From Rhizobium tumorigenes (lineage in GTDB: Bacteria; Pseudomonadota; Alphaproteobacteria; Rhizobiales; Rhizobiaceae), in assembly GCF_003240565.2 (NCBI RefSeq), contig NZ_CP117255.1, forward strand, positions 2,834,501 through 2,898,500: a stretch of 64,000 nt of DNA, in the 5' to 3' direction. The notes below the pieces were generated by a model. The model saw only the letters and a list, made by a program, of their open reading frames with translations. It was not told the origin of the DNA and did not search any database. A program made the translations under genes and the position numbers. This document shows positions 46,360-55,359 of the stretch, piece after piece. Positions within the stretch are counted from its first letter, which is position 1. Each line of letters starts with the position of its first letter.

Positions 46360-47024
46360 GCTTCGATATCCATGTCATCATCGACCAGTGGCCGGCGATC
46401 GTCAGCGGCGGCCTCGTAACCATCCTCATCTGGATACTCGGCACCATCGCAGCCGCCTTCCTTGGCTTCCTCGTTGCAGTGGCCCGCCGATACGGCGGCC
46501 CTGTGGTCGATAAGGTCTTTGGCCTGCTGGTTGCTATCCTGCGCGGCACGCCTTTCCTCATCCAGATTTTCCTGGTGTACTATGGCGGCCCCTTCATCGG
46601 CCTGTCGCTCGATCCGATCCCGGCCGGCCTCATGGGCCTGTCGATCTACGGGGCGGCCTATTACAGCGAAATCTTCCGCTCCGGCTTTGCGGCCGTGCCT
46701 CCCGGCCATATCGAAGCCGGCGAATGCGTCGGCATGAGCCAGGGTCAGATCATCCGACGCATCCTGTTGCCGGAGATGATCATGCTGGTGCTGCCGCCTT
46801 CGCTGAACATGACCATCATCCTGATGAAGGAAACGGCGGTGCTGTCGATCATCACGGTGCCCGAACTGACGGCCACGCTGAGCGCCATCGGCTCGCAGCA
46901 ATATGCCTTTGTCGAAGCGCTCTTCGTGCTTGCCGTCTTCTATTGGGTCCTGGTCGAAGCCACCGGCTGGCTCGGCCATCTCGCCGAAACGAAACTTACC
47001 AGATTCAGGTTTTTCAACGCATGA
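46356..47024 (+). CDS. polar amino-acid ABC transporter, permease 2
   Basis: A 222-residue permease of the same family, with RGTPFLIQIFLVYYGGP in the first half and an EAA loop AGECVGMSQGQIIRRILLP. With permease 1 it forms the membrane channel. It overlaps both neighbours by four bases. Confidence 0.9.
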   Translation: MSFDIHVIIDQWPAIVSGGLVTILIWILGTIAAAFLGFLVAVARRYGGPVVDKVFGLLVAILRGTPFLIQIFLVYYGGPFIGLSLDPIPAGLMGLSIYGAAYYSEIFRSGFAAVPPGHIEAGECVGMSQGQIIRRILLPEMIMLVLPPSLNMTIILMKETAVLSIITVPELTATLSAIGSQQYAFVEALFVLAVFYWVLVEATGWLGHLAETKLTRFRFFNA

Positions 47025-47812
47025 GTATCCCGGCAATCGCAGTCAAGAACCTGATCAAGAAGTTCGGCGACACGACCGTGCTGCATGGCATCGATCTGGA
47101 AATCCCGCAGGGTCAGGTCTCCTGCCTGATCGGCCCCTCCGGTTCCGGCAAAAGCACGCTGCTGCGCTGCATGGCGTTTCTCGAGGAAGCGACAAAGGGC
47201 ACCATCACCATCGATGGCGAAGTGCTCGGCTTTACGGAAAATGCACAAGGGGTACGGGAACGCCTGTCGGCCGCGACCAACCGGGCTATCCGCGGCCGTA
47301 TCGGCATGGTCTTCCAGCAATTCAATCTCTGGCCGCACATGACGGCACTCGGCAACGTCAGCGAAGCGCTGAAGACGGTGCACAAGATGAGCCGCAAGGA
47401 TGCAGAAGACAGCGCTATGGCACAGCTGGTCAAGGTCGGGCTGGAAAACCGGGCCGGGCACTATCCGTCGCAGTTGTCCGGCGGCCAGCAGCAGCGCGTG
47501 GCAATTGCCCGGGCACTGGCCCTGAAGCCGAAGATCATGCTGTTCGACGAGCCGACCTCGTCGCTCGACCCGGAACTGACCGGCGAAGTGCTGAACGTCA
47601 TGCGCGACCTCGCTGCCGAGGGCATGACGATGGTCGTCGTCTCGCACGAGATCGGCTTTGCCGCCACCGTCGGCCAGCAGATGACATTTCTCGACCATGG
47701 CAAGATATTGTTCAGCGGCACGCCACAAGAGGTCTTCGCCAAGCCCCGCCACCCCCGCCTGGAACAATTCCTCGACACCTACCTCGACCGCGGCGCCTCG
47801 ACGCTGCTTTAG
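47021..47812 (+). CDS. polar amino-acid ABC transporter, ATPase
   Basis: The 263-residue ATPase of the importer. Walker A is GPSGSGKST (about 37-45), Q-loop VFQQFNLWPHMT, signature LSGGQQQR, Walker B IMLFDEPTSSLDPE, and switch SHE. Its ATG overlaps permease 2. It completes the binding protein-permease-permease-ATPase operon. Confidence 0.92.
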   Translation: MSIPAIAVKNLIKKFGDTTVLHGIDLEIPQGQVSCLIGPSGSGKSTLLRCMAFLEEATKGTITIDGEVLGFTENAQGVRERLSAATNRAIRGRIGMVFQQFNLWPHMTALGNVSEALKTVHKMSRKDAEDSAMAQLVKVGLENRAGHYPSQLSGGQQQRVAIARALALKPKIMLFDEPTSSLDPELTGEVLNVMRDLAAEGMTMVVVSHEIGFAATVGQQMTFLDHGKILFSGTPQEVFAKPRHPRLEQFLDTYLDRGASTLL

Positions 47813-47903
47813 GCGGCCAAGCATTCTCGGCTGTCTTACACCCCGGACTATGCCTATAAGTTTTCGACCGGACGGAGATCGAAACACTTTCAGGGGTAAT
47901 TTC

Positions 47904-48791
47904 ATGCTGCAGAAACTGCTCAACGGTGGACCGATGACGCGGACGGTTTCGCTGCCTCGGGGACGACACAGGCTGCATGCCATGCCGACCAGCGCCGGCT
48001 ACGAGATCCGCCAGAACGAAACATATGACTGGGATGGCCGCAAGCGCGGGCAGACACCGTTTACAGTACTGCAGCACACCGTCAGCGGCGAAGGGCGATT
48101 GCGCTACGAGAACCGCAATTATCGACTGGGCCCGGGCGATACCCTGCTGGTCATGGTGCCGCACAACCACCGCTACTGGCTGGAGAGGAACAGCCGCTGG
48201 GAGTATTTCTGGATCTCGATGAACGGTGAAGAAGCCCTGCGCATCCACCAGCTGATACTGGAGGCCGCCGGCCCGTTACTGAAGTTGCCGCAAGGGACCA
48301 TCGACCAGCTGGCGGATTGCAGCCTTCAGCTTATACACGGTGCCAAGAGCCCGGCCCAGGCCTCTACAGTTGCCTACAGCGCCGCCATGGCACTCTACGA
48401 CGGGGTATTCGGGTCGCACGCCTTCATGCAGACCCAGAGCGCCATGCAGGCAGTCGTCGATCACATCAACGCCAATCTCGACAAGCCATTGCCTGTCGAG
48501 GAACTGGCGGAAGTAAGCGGCCTCAGCCGGGCACATTTTTCCCGTGTGTTCGCCGAGAGCGAAGGCCTGCCGCCGGCTGAGTTCGTGATGCAACAGCGGA
48601 TGCAGAGAGCTGCCACTCTGCTGACTAAGGCGGCGTTCCTGCCGGTAAAAGAAGTGGCGATCATGTCGGGTTTCGACGACGCCAATTACTTCTCCAAAGC
48701 GTTCAGGCGCGTATACGGGCTCAATCCAACCGAGTTTCGCACCACGGGCATGTACGCATCGCTGCGCAGCGTGCCGGCTACCAACCGCTGA
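47904..48791 (+). CDS. AraC-family transcriptional regulator
   Basis: A 295-residue regulator with an N-terminal cupin-like AraC ligand domain (about 25-160; YRLGPGDTLLVMVPHNHRYW in parts) and a C-terminal double helix-turn-helix (about 185-285; VEELAEVSGLSRAHFSRVF and IMSGFDDANYFSKAFRR in parts). It follows the ABC operon after 91 bases with its own AGGGG ribosome site, and may sense the imported compound. Confidence 0.87.
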   Translation: MLQKLLNGGPMTRTVSLPRGRHRLHAMPTSAGYEIRQNETYDWDGRKRGQTPFTVLQHTVSGEGRLRYENRNYRLGPGDTLLVMVPHNHRYWLERNSRWEYFWISMNGEEALRIHQLILEAAGPLLKLPQGTIDQLADCSLQLIHGAKSPAQASTVAYSAAMALYDGVFGSHAFMQTQSAMQAVVDHINANLDKPLPVEELAEVSGLSRAHFSRVFAESEGLPPAEFVMQQRMQRAATLLTKAAFLPVKEVAIMSGFDDANYFSKAFRRVYGLNPTEFRTTGMYASLRSVPATNR

Positions 48792-48806
48792 CGCTGGGCG
48801 GAGACG

Positions 48807-49073
48807 TCACGCAATCGCGATGTGATTGGTGACGGAGGCAACGCCCTCCACACCGCGCGCAACTTCGGCAGCACGCTCGACTTCGTCGGCAGTTGCGACG
48901 GCGCCCCGAAGAACGATGGCATCGCCCTCGGCAGTCACAATCACATCGGAGGCGCTGATGCCGCCGGAGACCGCGAGCGCCTCTGCCACGCGCATCTCAA
49001 GTGTCGCATGATTTGGGTTTTCAACCTCGATTTCCGGCTCTTCACCGTTAAATGTCGCGGGTTTCAGCACCAT
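48807..49073 (-). CDS. BON-domain protein
   Basis: An 88-residue protein whose last 65 residues form a BON domain (MRVAEAL, GDAIVLRGAVAT, EVARGVEGVASVTNHI in parts). There is no signal peptide. The ATG at 49073 has GGGAG eight bases upstream; longer starts at 49121 and 49133 (GTG) lack one. BON domains bind membranes or accompany CBS proteins. Its partner is unknown. Confidence 0.7.
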   Translation of the reverse strand: MVLKPATFNGEEPEIEVENPNHATLEMRVAEALAVSGGISASDVIVTAEGDAIVLRGAVATADEVERAAEVARGVEGVASVTNHIAIA

Positions 49074-49151
49074 GGCAGTATCTCCCTGTGTTTCAGCAGA
49101 TGAAACGCCGAGCCCGGCCATTGGTTCAGACACGCCGATGCGCCGGTGCCA

Positions 49152-49811
49152 TTACCACTTGATGCGGTAATTCATGCGCAGATCGCCGGCCCGTGTCGCG
49201 GAAAGCGGATCGGCAACGGACGCGGTAAAGCGAAGATGCGGTGCAATCGGCTGGTTGAGTGCCAGCGTGCCCGTGACGTCTCCCGTCCCCGAGGTCACCG
49301 TACCGCTCGCCGAAACCGCAGTGCCGGCCCAGGGATACGTCATTGTCAGTGCCTGCGTTGCGTCGATCGATGGCGACACGCCTGCGGCAGTCGCATAGTT
49401 GAGATTGAGCGAGTTAGATGCCTTCAGGTCGAGATTGCTGGAATAGATCCAGCTCCTGGATCGGCTCAGCGATACGCCGCCGCTGCCACCGAGCGTGTCG
49501 ATCCGGACGACGACGGCACTATCTTCCGTTGTCCCCAATCTTTGCCGGCTGTCGGCCACCTTGCCCCAGACCGTTGCCAGTTCCGAGCCGCTCAATAGCT
49601 GGCCGCTAGTCCCGGTGCTCAGCCCGAGGTCGGCGCCGGCGCTTGCATCGACAGCCAATGGCAGCTTCACCCCGACTGTGGTCTGGTACACCCTCGGGGC
49701 CACCTTCACGGGAGCCCAGATCAACGCGCCGTCGGCCTTCGCCGGCAGGGCAATCGTCATCGTGCCGAGCACGACGCAAACGGGCGCCATGCGGAACAGC
49801 ATTTTTGCCAT
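49152..49811 (-). CDS. hypothetical secreted beta-rich protein
   Basis: A 219-residue protein with a signal peptide (VLGTMTIALPAKA, cleavage near 26). The rest is Ser/Thr/Gly-rich with alternating hydrophobic residues and ends in an aromatic residue (MNYRIKW), which suggests a small outer-membrane beta-barrel. No family recognised. GGAG lies seven bases before the ATG. Confidence 0.6.
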   Translation of the reverse strand: MAKMLFRMAPVCVVLGTMTIALPAKADGALIWAPVKVAPRVYQTTVGVKLPLAVDASAGADLGLSTGTSGQLLSGSELATVWGKVADSRQRLGTTEDSAVVVRIDTLGGSGGVSLSRSRSWIYSSNLDLKASNSLNLNYATAAGVSPSIDATQALTMTYPWAGTAVSASGTVTSGTGDVTGTLALNQPIAPHLRFTASVADPLSATRAGDLRMNYRIKW

Positions 49812-50130
49812 GGATCATCTCCAGGGTTGGTATCGAGACAGACGGACATTGTCCGCAACGGCGGCAACCGAACACCGCACGATAGAGACGGTTCGGGTAC
49901 CTCTTGCTAACAGGGCCAAGGCCCGGACGATGGGATCGTCACCAGCGCAGCGCATCTTGTCGATGAAAATAGTAAATGCCGCGTTGTTATGGTTCATAGA
50001 TCCCATCCATACCCATGCTTGTAAACCCCCGTCCTTCAGAATTATGGTGCAACGCACACTTGCCGCCCCGAACCTTCCGCGCTAGAGCCTGCGTGACAAG
50101 GGATGACTCCGAGTTGCGAACGATGCAGAT
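49812..50130. other. intergenic region before dxr
   Basis: About 320 bases between the divergent secreted-protein and dxr genes. It must hold both promoters, but I see no clear -35/-10 pair, RNA gene or long repeat. Confidence 0.4.
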
Positions 50131-51306
50131 ATGACATTGGACAAGCAGGCGCCGCGTCGGCTGACGATCATGGGCTCGACCGGCTCCATCGGCCGAAATA
50201 CGCTGGACGTGATCAGCCATCTCGGCGGACGCGATGCGTTCGAGGTCAAGGCCCTGACGGCAAACGGCAATATCGCACTTCTGGCCGAACAAGCGCGAGC
50301 CGTTGGTGCCACTCTTGCGGTCACAGCCGACGACAGGAACTACAGTCTCCTGAAAGACGCCCTTAACGGATCGGGGATATCGGTGGCTTCCGGTCGCAGC
50401 GGCCTTGAGGAAGCCGCCGACATGGAATGCGATTGGGTGATGGCGGCCATTGTCGGCACCGCCGGTCTGGCACCCACCCTTGCGGCTGCCCGCCGCGGTG
50501 CCGATATCGCCCTTGCCAACAAGGAATGCCTGGTATCCGCCGGCGATCTCTTCGTCACCGCAGTAAGACGGGGCGGCGGACGGCTGCTGCCGGTCGACAG
50601 CGAACACAATGCCATCTTCCAGGTGCTGGAGGAAAACCAGCGCCACGCGGTCGAACGCGTCATCATCACCGCTTCGGGCGGCCCTTTTCGGACCTTTACC
50701 CTCGAGCAGATGGCCGACGTTACCGTCGAAACGGCGCGTGCCCATCCGAACTGGTCGATGGGTCTGAAAATTTCGATCGACAGCGCATCGATGTTCAACA
50801 AGGCGCTGGAAATGATCGAAGCGCGCCATCTGTTCGGCCTCACCCCTGATCAGATCGAAGTCGTCGTCCACCCGCAGTCGGTTGTCCATTCCATGGTCGG
50901 CTATTCCGACGGTTCGGTTCTGGCGCAGCTTGGCGCGCCCGATATGCGAACTGCAATCGGCTACGCCTTATCCTATCCGCGCCGGGCACATCTGCCGGTG
51001 GAGCGGCTGGATTTCACAAAGCTGGCGCGGCTGGACTTCGAGACGCCGGATGACGTCCGGTTCCCGGCCATCCGCCTTGCCCGACTGGCGATGACACGCG
51101 GCGGCGTGCAGGGAGCGGTCCTGAACGGCGCGAAAGAGATAGCGCTTGACGCCTTCATCGCCGGCCGTACCGGGTTTCTGACGATGGCAAAGGTCGCGGA
51201 AGAGGTGATGGACCGCCTCGCCTATCTGCCGGCCGCATCGAGCATGGACGACGTATTCGCTGCAGACGAAGAAGCCCGGCGACTGGCGACCGGGCTTCTG
51301 AACTAA
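50131..51306 (+). CDS. dxr: 1-deoxy-D-xylulose 5-phosphate reductoisomerase
   Basis: The MEP-pathway enzyme that turns DXP into 2-C-methylerythritol 4-phosphate with NADPH and a divalent metal; target of fosmidomycin. It has 391 residues. The NADPH motif GSTGSIGRNT starts at residue 15; metal and substrate sites are in LANKECLVSAGDL, DSEHNAIFQ, ASGGPFR and FNKALEMIEA. It converges with hemA, an order seen in other Rhizobiaceae. Confidence 0.94.
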   Translation: MTLDKQAPRRLTIMGSTGSIGRNTLDVISHLGGRDAFEVKALTANGNIALLAEQARAVGATLAVTADDRNYSLLKDALNGSGISVASGRSGLEEAADMECDWVMAAIVGTAGLAPTLAAARRGADIALANKECLVSAGDLFVTAVRRGGGRLLPVDSEHNAIFQVLEENQRHAVERVIITASGGPFRTFTLEQMADVTVETARAHPNWSMGLKISIDSASMFNKALEMIEARHLFGLTPDQIEVVVHPQSVVHSMVGYSDGSVLAQLGAPDMRTAIGYALSYPRRAHLPVERLDFTKLARLDFETPDDVRFPAIRLARLAMTRGGVQGAVLNGAKEIALDAFIAGRTGFLTMAKVAEEVMDRLAYLPAASSMDDVFAADEEARRLATGLLN

Positions 51307-51327
51307 ATCGGCGAATGGAGCGATCCG

Positions 51328-52542
51328 TCAGGCGACGGCGCGCGCGAGCGCGCAGCGTGCCCAGAGCGATTGCACAGCCTCGACCAGATGGGCGATATCC
51401 GCATCGCTGTGCAGCGGCGTCGGGGTAATGCGCAGGCGCTCGGTCTTCTTCGGCACGGTCGGATAGTTGATCGGCTGAACATAGACGTCGAAGCTGTCGA
51501 GCAGGATATCCGAGATCCATTTGCACTTGGCAGCATCGCCGACCATGATCGGGACGATGTGGCTGGGATTCGGCAAATGCGGGATGCCGGCGGCATCCAG
51601 CATGCCACGCAGCTTGCGGACCCGGTCCTGGTGGCGGGCGCGCTCGAAACTGCTGGATTTCAGATGCTGTATCGATGCAACAGCCCCGGCAGCCAGGGCC
51701 GGCGGGATCGACGTCGTGAAGATGAAGCCGGAGGCAAACGAGCGGATGAAGTCACAAAGCGCGGTCGATGCGGCGATATATCCGCCCATTACGCCGAACG
51801 CCTTGCCGAGCGTTCCCTCGATGACGGTAAGACGATCCATCAGACCTTCGCGCTCGGCGATACCGCCGCCACGCGTACCGTACATGCCGACCGCGTGCAC
51901 CTCGTCGAGATAGGTCATGGCGCCGTACTTGTCGGCGAGATCGCAGATCTCCTTGATCGGCGCGATATCGCCGTCCATCGAATAGACGGACTCGAAGGCG
52001 ATCATCTTCGGGGCCTTGGGATCGGCAGCGGCAAGCTTGGCTTCCAGATCCTTCAGGTCATTGTGGCGCCAGATCACCCTGTCGCACTTGGCATAGCGGA
52101 TCCCCTCGATCATCGAGGCGTGGTTCAGCGAATCCGAAAAGATGATCATGCCCGGAATGCGCGAGCCGAGCGTGCCAAGGGCTGCCCAGTTCGAGACATA
52201 GCCCGAGGTGAACACCAGTGCGGATTCCTTGCCGTGCAGGTCAGCCAGTTCGCGCTCGAGAAGAACGTGGTAATGGGTGGTTCCAGAGATATTCCGGGTG
52301 CCTCCCGCACCCGCGCCACAGTGATCGATCGCCTCTTTCATCGCCGCGATCACCTTTGGGTGCTGTCCCATTCCAAGATAGTCGTTGGAACACCAGACAG
52401 TCACATCCTTCGGTCCGTCGGCTGTGTGGCGCGTCGCGCGCGGAAAATCGCCGCGGTGGCGCTCCAGGTCGGCGAAAACGCGATAGCGCCCTTCCTGATG
52501 CAGCCCGTCCAACTCGCCCTTAAAAAACGCTTCGAAATCCAT
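51328..52542 (-). CDS. hemA: 5-aminolevulinate synthase
   Basis: The PLP enzyme that condenses glycine and succinyl-CoA in the C4 route to haem, found in alphaproteobacteria. It has 404 residues. [20 protein letters not shown], the pyridoxal aspartate in [12 protein letters not shown], and Schiff-base lysine K247 in [12 protein letters not shown] are clear. Of two adjacent ATGs the one at 52542 is six bases after GGAG and is preferred. An imperfect FNR-like site lies upstream at 52677-52690. Confidence 0.95.
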   Translation of the reverse strand: MDFEAFFKGELDGLHQEGRYRVFADLERHRGDFPRATRHTADGPKDVTVWCSNDYLGMGQHPKVIAAMKEAIDHCGAGAGGTRNISGTTHYHVLLERELADLHGKESALVFTSGYVSNWAALGTLGSRIPGMIIFSDSLNHASMIEGIRYAKCDRVIWRHNDLKDLEAKLAAADPKAPKMIAFESVYSMDGDIAPIKEICDLADKYGAMTYLDEVHAVGMYGTRGGGIAEREGLMDRLTVIEGTLGKAFGVMGGYIAASTALCDFIRSFASGFIFTTSIPPALAAGAVASIQHLKSSSFERARHQDRVRKLRGMLDAAGIPHLPNPSHIVPIMVGDAAKCKWISDILLDSFDVYVQPINYPTVPKKTERLRITPTPLHSDADIAHLVEAVQSLWARCALARAVA

Positions 52543-52913
52543 CATTTTCTCCAGTACCGTGACCGTGTTGTATGACTGCTGCACGGCACGTCAACCCTAT
52601 CCCGCCCGACTGCGGCAAATGGCCATAGTTTGGAATAGCTCAAAAGAGAAAATAGCCCATCGACGAGCTTTTGCAATTGATCCATGCCAATGCGCAACGG
52701 ACCTGCACGATGAAACAATGCCTGACCTTGTCTTTAGAGCAGAGATCCCAGTCGACAAGCAACACTCAGCAAAAAACCGCATAGGTCGGTAGACAATCAT
52801 ATTTAGCGCTATATTTTGGTGTTTAGACCAGCATTAAGACGGTGCTGACACCGCGCGGACACAATGGGGACGGCCAGCCGCTTTGACGGCAAAGCCAACG
52901 TGGAGAGAAATTT
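52543..52913. other. intergenic region upstream of hemA and a lipoprotein gene
   Basis: About 370 bases, fairly AT-rich, between divergent starts. It contains an imperfect FNR-like box (52677-52690). No RNA gene or open frame with family resemblance is seen. Confidence 0.4.
52677..52690 (-). promoter_or_regulatory. weak FNR/FixK-like site upstream of hemA
   Basis: TTGAT-CCAT-GCCAA has a perfect left half and a 3/5 right half of the TTGAT-N4-ATCAA consensus. It lies 135 bases before hemA. Oxygen control of hemA is known in some rhizobia, but this site alone is weak evidence. Confidence 0.25.
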
Positions 52914-53195
52914 ATGAAGAAAGTCCTAGCCTTCGTGCTGATCGGATTGTCGATCGCAAGCTGCACACCGACGGAACAGGGTGCGGGTATCGGCGCAGCT
53001 TCCGGCGCCTTGATCGGTGGTGCGGTGACCGGCAACTTCCGGGGCGCAGCTGTCGGCGGCGCCATCGGCGGGTTGACAGGTGCAGCGATCGGCAGCGTCG
53101 CCGAACAGCCTGGCCAGTGCTACTATCGCGACCGCTACGGCCGTCGCTACATCGACGACTGCCCACGCGGCGGATACCGCAACGACGGCTACTAA
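52914..53195 (+). CDS. glycine-zipper lipoprotein
   Basis: A 93-residue lipoprotein with lipobox IASC (C17) and a glycine-zipper stretch (about 24-62, GIGAASGALIGGAVTG and GGAIGGLTGAAIG in parts). The tail YYRDRYGRRYIDDCP carries another cysteine. Similar proteins sit in the outer membrane with unknown roles. GGAGAG precedes the ATG. Confidence 0.8.
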   Translation: MKKVLAFVLIGLSIASCTPTEQGAGIGAASGALIGGAVTGNFRGAAVGGAIGGLTGAAIGSVAEQPGQCYYRDRYGRRYIDDCPRGGYRNDGY

Positions 53196-53213
53196 GCTAC
53201 ATCGCCTTCAGCG

Positions 53214-53237
53214 CGCCCCGGGCGAGAGTCCGGGGCG
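53214..53237 (+). terminator. stem-loop after the glycine-zipper gene
   Basis: CGCCCCGG pairs perfectly with CCGGGGCG around an 8-base loop, 19 bases after the stop codon. The following bases are not T-rich, so it may be an mRNA-stabilising hairpin rather than an intrinsic terminator. Confidence 0.45.
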
Positions 53238-53372
53238 TCTGCATCCCATACGGGTAGTCTCACGTATATTATTAAAATGCTACACATGGCGACTTTGAAC
53301 CGCTATGGTGAGACGGCGTTAACGGTTGGGGACGCAAAGCTGGCTAAATTATAAGTAATCGTAAAGCGCCGC

Positions 53373-55304
53373 ATGTACATCAGACGAACCGGCCCGGGGA
53401 TTGGTTTTGCGTATCGACGAGCAGGCACCGTTATTGCGGTCGCGGCGTGCGTATTCGTGAGTCCCGCTCTCATCAGCGACGCGTTTGCTTTCAAGCTCTT
53501 CGGCATCAATTTTTTTGGCAAGGACGAGGATAAAACCGATGCGGTTGCCGATCCCGTCCACTATTCGGTAAGGCTGAATACCGGCAACGCTGACAAAGAC
53601 CTTAAATCTTCGATCGAGTCGAGTTCCATGCTCGAGGTCGACAAGGACAAGGCTGTTTCGGGCGATCTGGGTGTCGTCATCAAGGCCCGCGACGACCGCG
53701 ACCGGCTGCTGGCATCCTTGTACGAAAATGCGCGCTACGGGGCGGTGGTGACGATCACCGTCAACGGCACCGATATCGACAAGCTCCCTCCGCAGCCGAC
53801 ATTCGGTCGGGTGAAACCCGTACCAGTGGTCGTCACCGTCGATCCGGGCCCACTGTTCAAGCTCGGCAAAATCCGACTGGAAGGCGACGCCGCCGGTCGC
53901 AACCCGACGAACTATGGCCTGGTATTGGGTGGTGACGCCGGTTCGCTGGTCATCATCAAGTCGGCTGACAAGGTCGTTGCCGAGATGAAAAGCGAAGGCC
54001 GGCCGCTCGCCCGGGTGATCAGGCGCGATGTCGTCGCCGATCACGCCACGAATACGGTAGACGTCACGCTGGACGTCAAGAGCGGCCCGATTGCCAATAT
54101 CGGCGACGTCACGGTGACCGGCGAGAAGCGTCTCGATCCGACTTTCGTCCAGCGTTATTCGCGCCTGAACAAGGGGGATCGCTATTCCCCCGAGCAATTG
54201 AAGAAAGCCTCCGAACGGCTACGCAAGCTCGGTGCGATCGGCAGCGCGACGATCCATCAGCCCGACAAGCTCGCACCGGACGGCACGTTGCCGCTGAACC
54301 TGGAGATTTCGGAAGCCAAGCGCCACTACTTCGGCGCCGGCGCGCAATACTCAACCACCGACGGCTTCGGGCTGCAGGGCTACTGGGGCGATCGAAACGT
54401 TTTCGGCAAGGCGGAATCCCTGCGCATCGAAGGTACGGTGTCCCGCCTTGGCGAGACCACCAACTACCAGGATCTCGATTACGAGGCCGGGATCATCTAC
54501 ACGAAGCCGGCCGCCGTGCTGGCTGCCGGCACATTCATTGCCAGCATCAAGGCAGTGAGCACGAATCCGGACAACTACAGCGCCAGGACGATTACCGGCG
54601 ATGTCGGCTACTCCTATGAGCTCAGTGACTACGACACTGCTCTGGCAGGCGGTCGCGTGAGCTACGAGGACAGCACCACCGATGCTTTCGGCGACCAGCA
54701 GTTCCTGACCTTCTCCGTACCGCTCGAGTATATCCGCGACACACGCGACAACAAACTCGACGCCACCGAGGGTTACCGGGCGACGCTCGACGCGCAGCCG
54801 GGCTATGAGGCCTTGGGCGGGACGATCTTCACGTCGCTTGAAGGCTCCATTTCTGGCTACAAGGGCATAGGGTCCGACGACAATGTCGTCTTTGCCGGCA
54901 AGCTTGCAGCCGGCTCGCTGCTGGGCGCGGACAATATCTCCGACATTCCGACCACCCGGCGTTTCTTCGCCGGCGGCGGCGGCTCTGTACGCGGTTATGC
55001 CTACCAGGAAATCACCGCCTACAATGCCTTGAACCAGGCACTCGGTGGCACGTCCTATGCGACGGTGTCTCTGGAGGCCCGCGTCAAGGTGACCAAGACG
55101 ATCGGCCTCGTGCCGTTCATCGACGCCGGCAGTGTTACGGACAAAAACATCCCGGATTTCTCCGACGTTCGCGTCGGTGCAGGCGTGGGCTTGCGCTATG
55201 CCACGCCGTTCGGTCCCATCAGGGTGGACTTTGCCGTGCCTCTCAACAAATACCAGGGTGGCACATCGTATGGCATCTACGCCGGCATCGGACAGTCTTT
55301 CTGA
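53373..55304 (+). CDS. tamA: translocation and assembly module subunit TamA
   Basis: An Omp85-family outer-membrane protein of 643 residues: signal peptide (about 1-39), POTRA domains (about 60-300; PLFKLGKIRLEG, IGDVTVTGEKRLDP in parts), and a 16-strand barrel (about 320-643) with the RRFFAGGGGSVRGY lid-lock motif and final IGQSF. With TamB it helps assemble or insert envelope components. tamB follows 55 bases later. The ribosome site is weak. Confidence 0.93.
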   Translation: MYIRRTGPGIGFAYRRAGTVIAVAACVFVSPALISDAFAFKLFGINFFGKDEDKTDAVADPVHYSVRLNTGNADKDLKSSIESSSMLEVDKDKAVSGDLGVVIKARDDRDRLLASLYENARYGAVVTITVNGTDIDKLPPQPTFGRVKPVPVVVTVDPGPLFKLGKIRLEGDAAGRNPTNYGLVLGGDAGSLVIIKSADKVVAEMKSEGRPLARVIRRDVVADHATNTVDVTLDVKSGPIANIGDVTVTGEKRLDPTFVQRYSRLNKGDRYSPEQLKKASERLRKLGAIGSATIHQPDKLAPDGTLPLNLEISEAKRHYFGAGAQYSTTDGFGLQGYWGDRNVFGKAESLRIEGTVSRLGETTNYQDLDYEAGIIYTKPAAVLAAGTFIASIKAVSTNPDNYSARTITGDVGYSYELSDYDTALAGGRVSYEDSTTDAFGDQQFLTFSVPLEYIRDTRDNKLDATEGYRATLDAQPGYEALGGTIFTSLEGSISGYKGIGSDDNVVFAGKLAAGSLLGADNISDIPTTRRFFAGGGGSVRGYAYQEITAYNALNQALGGTSYATVSLEARVKVTKTIGLVPFIDAGSVTDKNIPDFSDVRVGAGVGLRYATPFGPIRVDFAVPLNKYQGGTSYGIYAGIGQSF

Positions 55305-55359
55305 TAGTGCAGCAATGTCGACCTAAGATTCCGGCACGAAATGGGGTAACATCGCTCTG

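Noticed and set aside
53214..53237. Treating this stem-loop as a certain intrinsic terminator
   Set aside because: The stem is perfect but the T-run is missing; it is kept only as a low-confidence feature.
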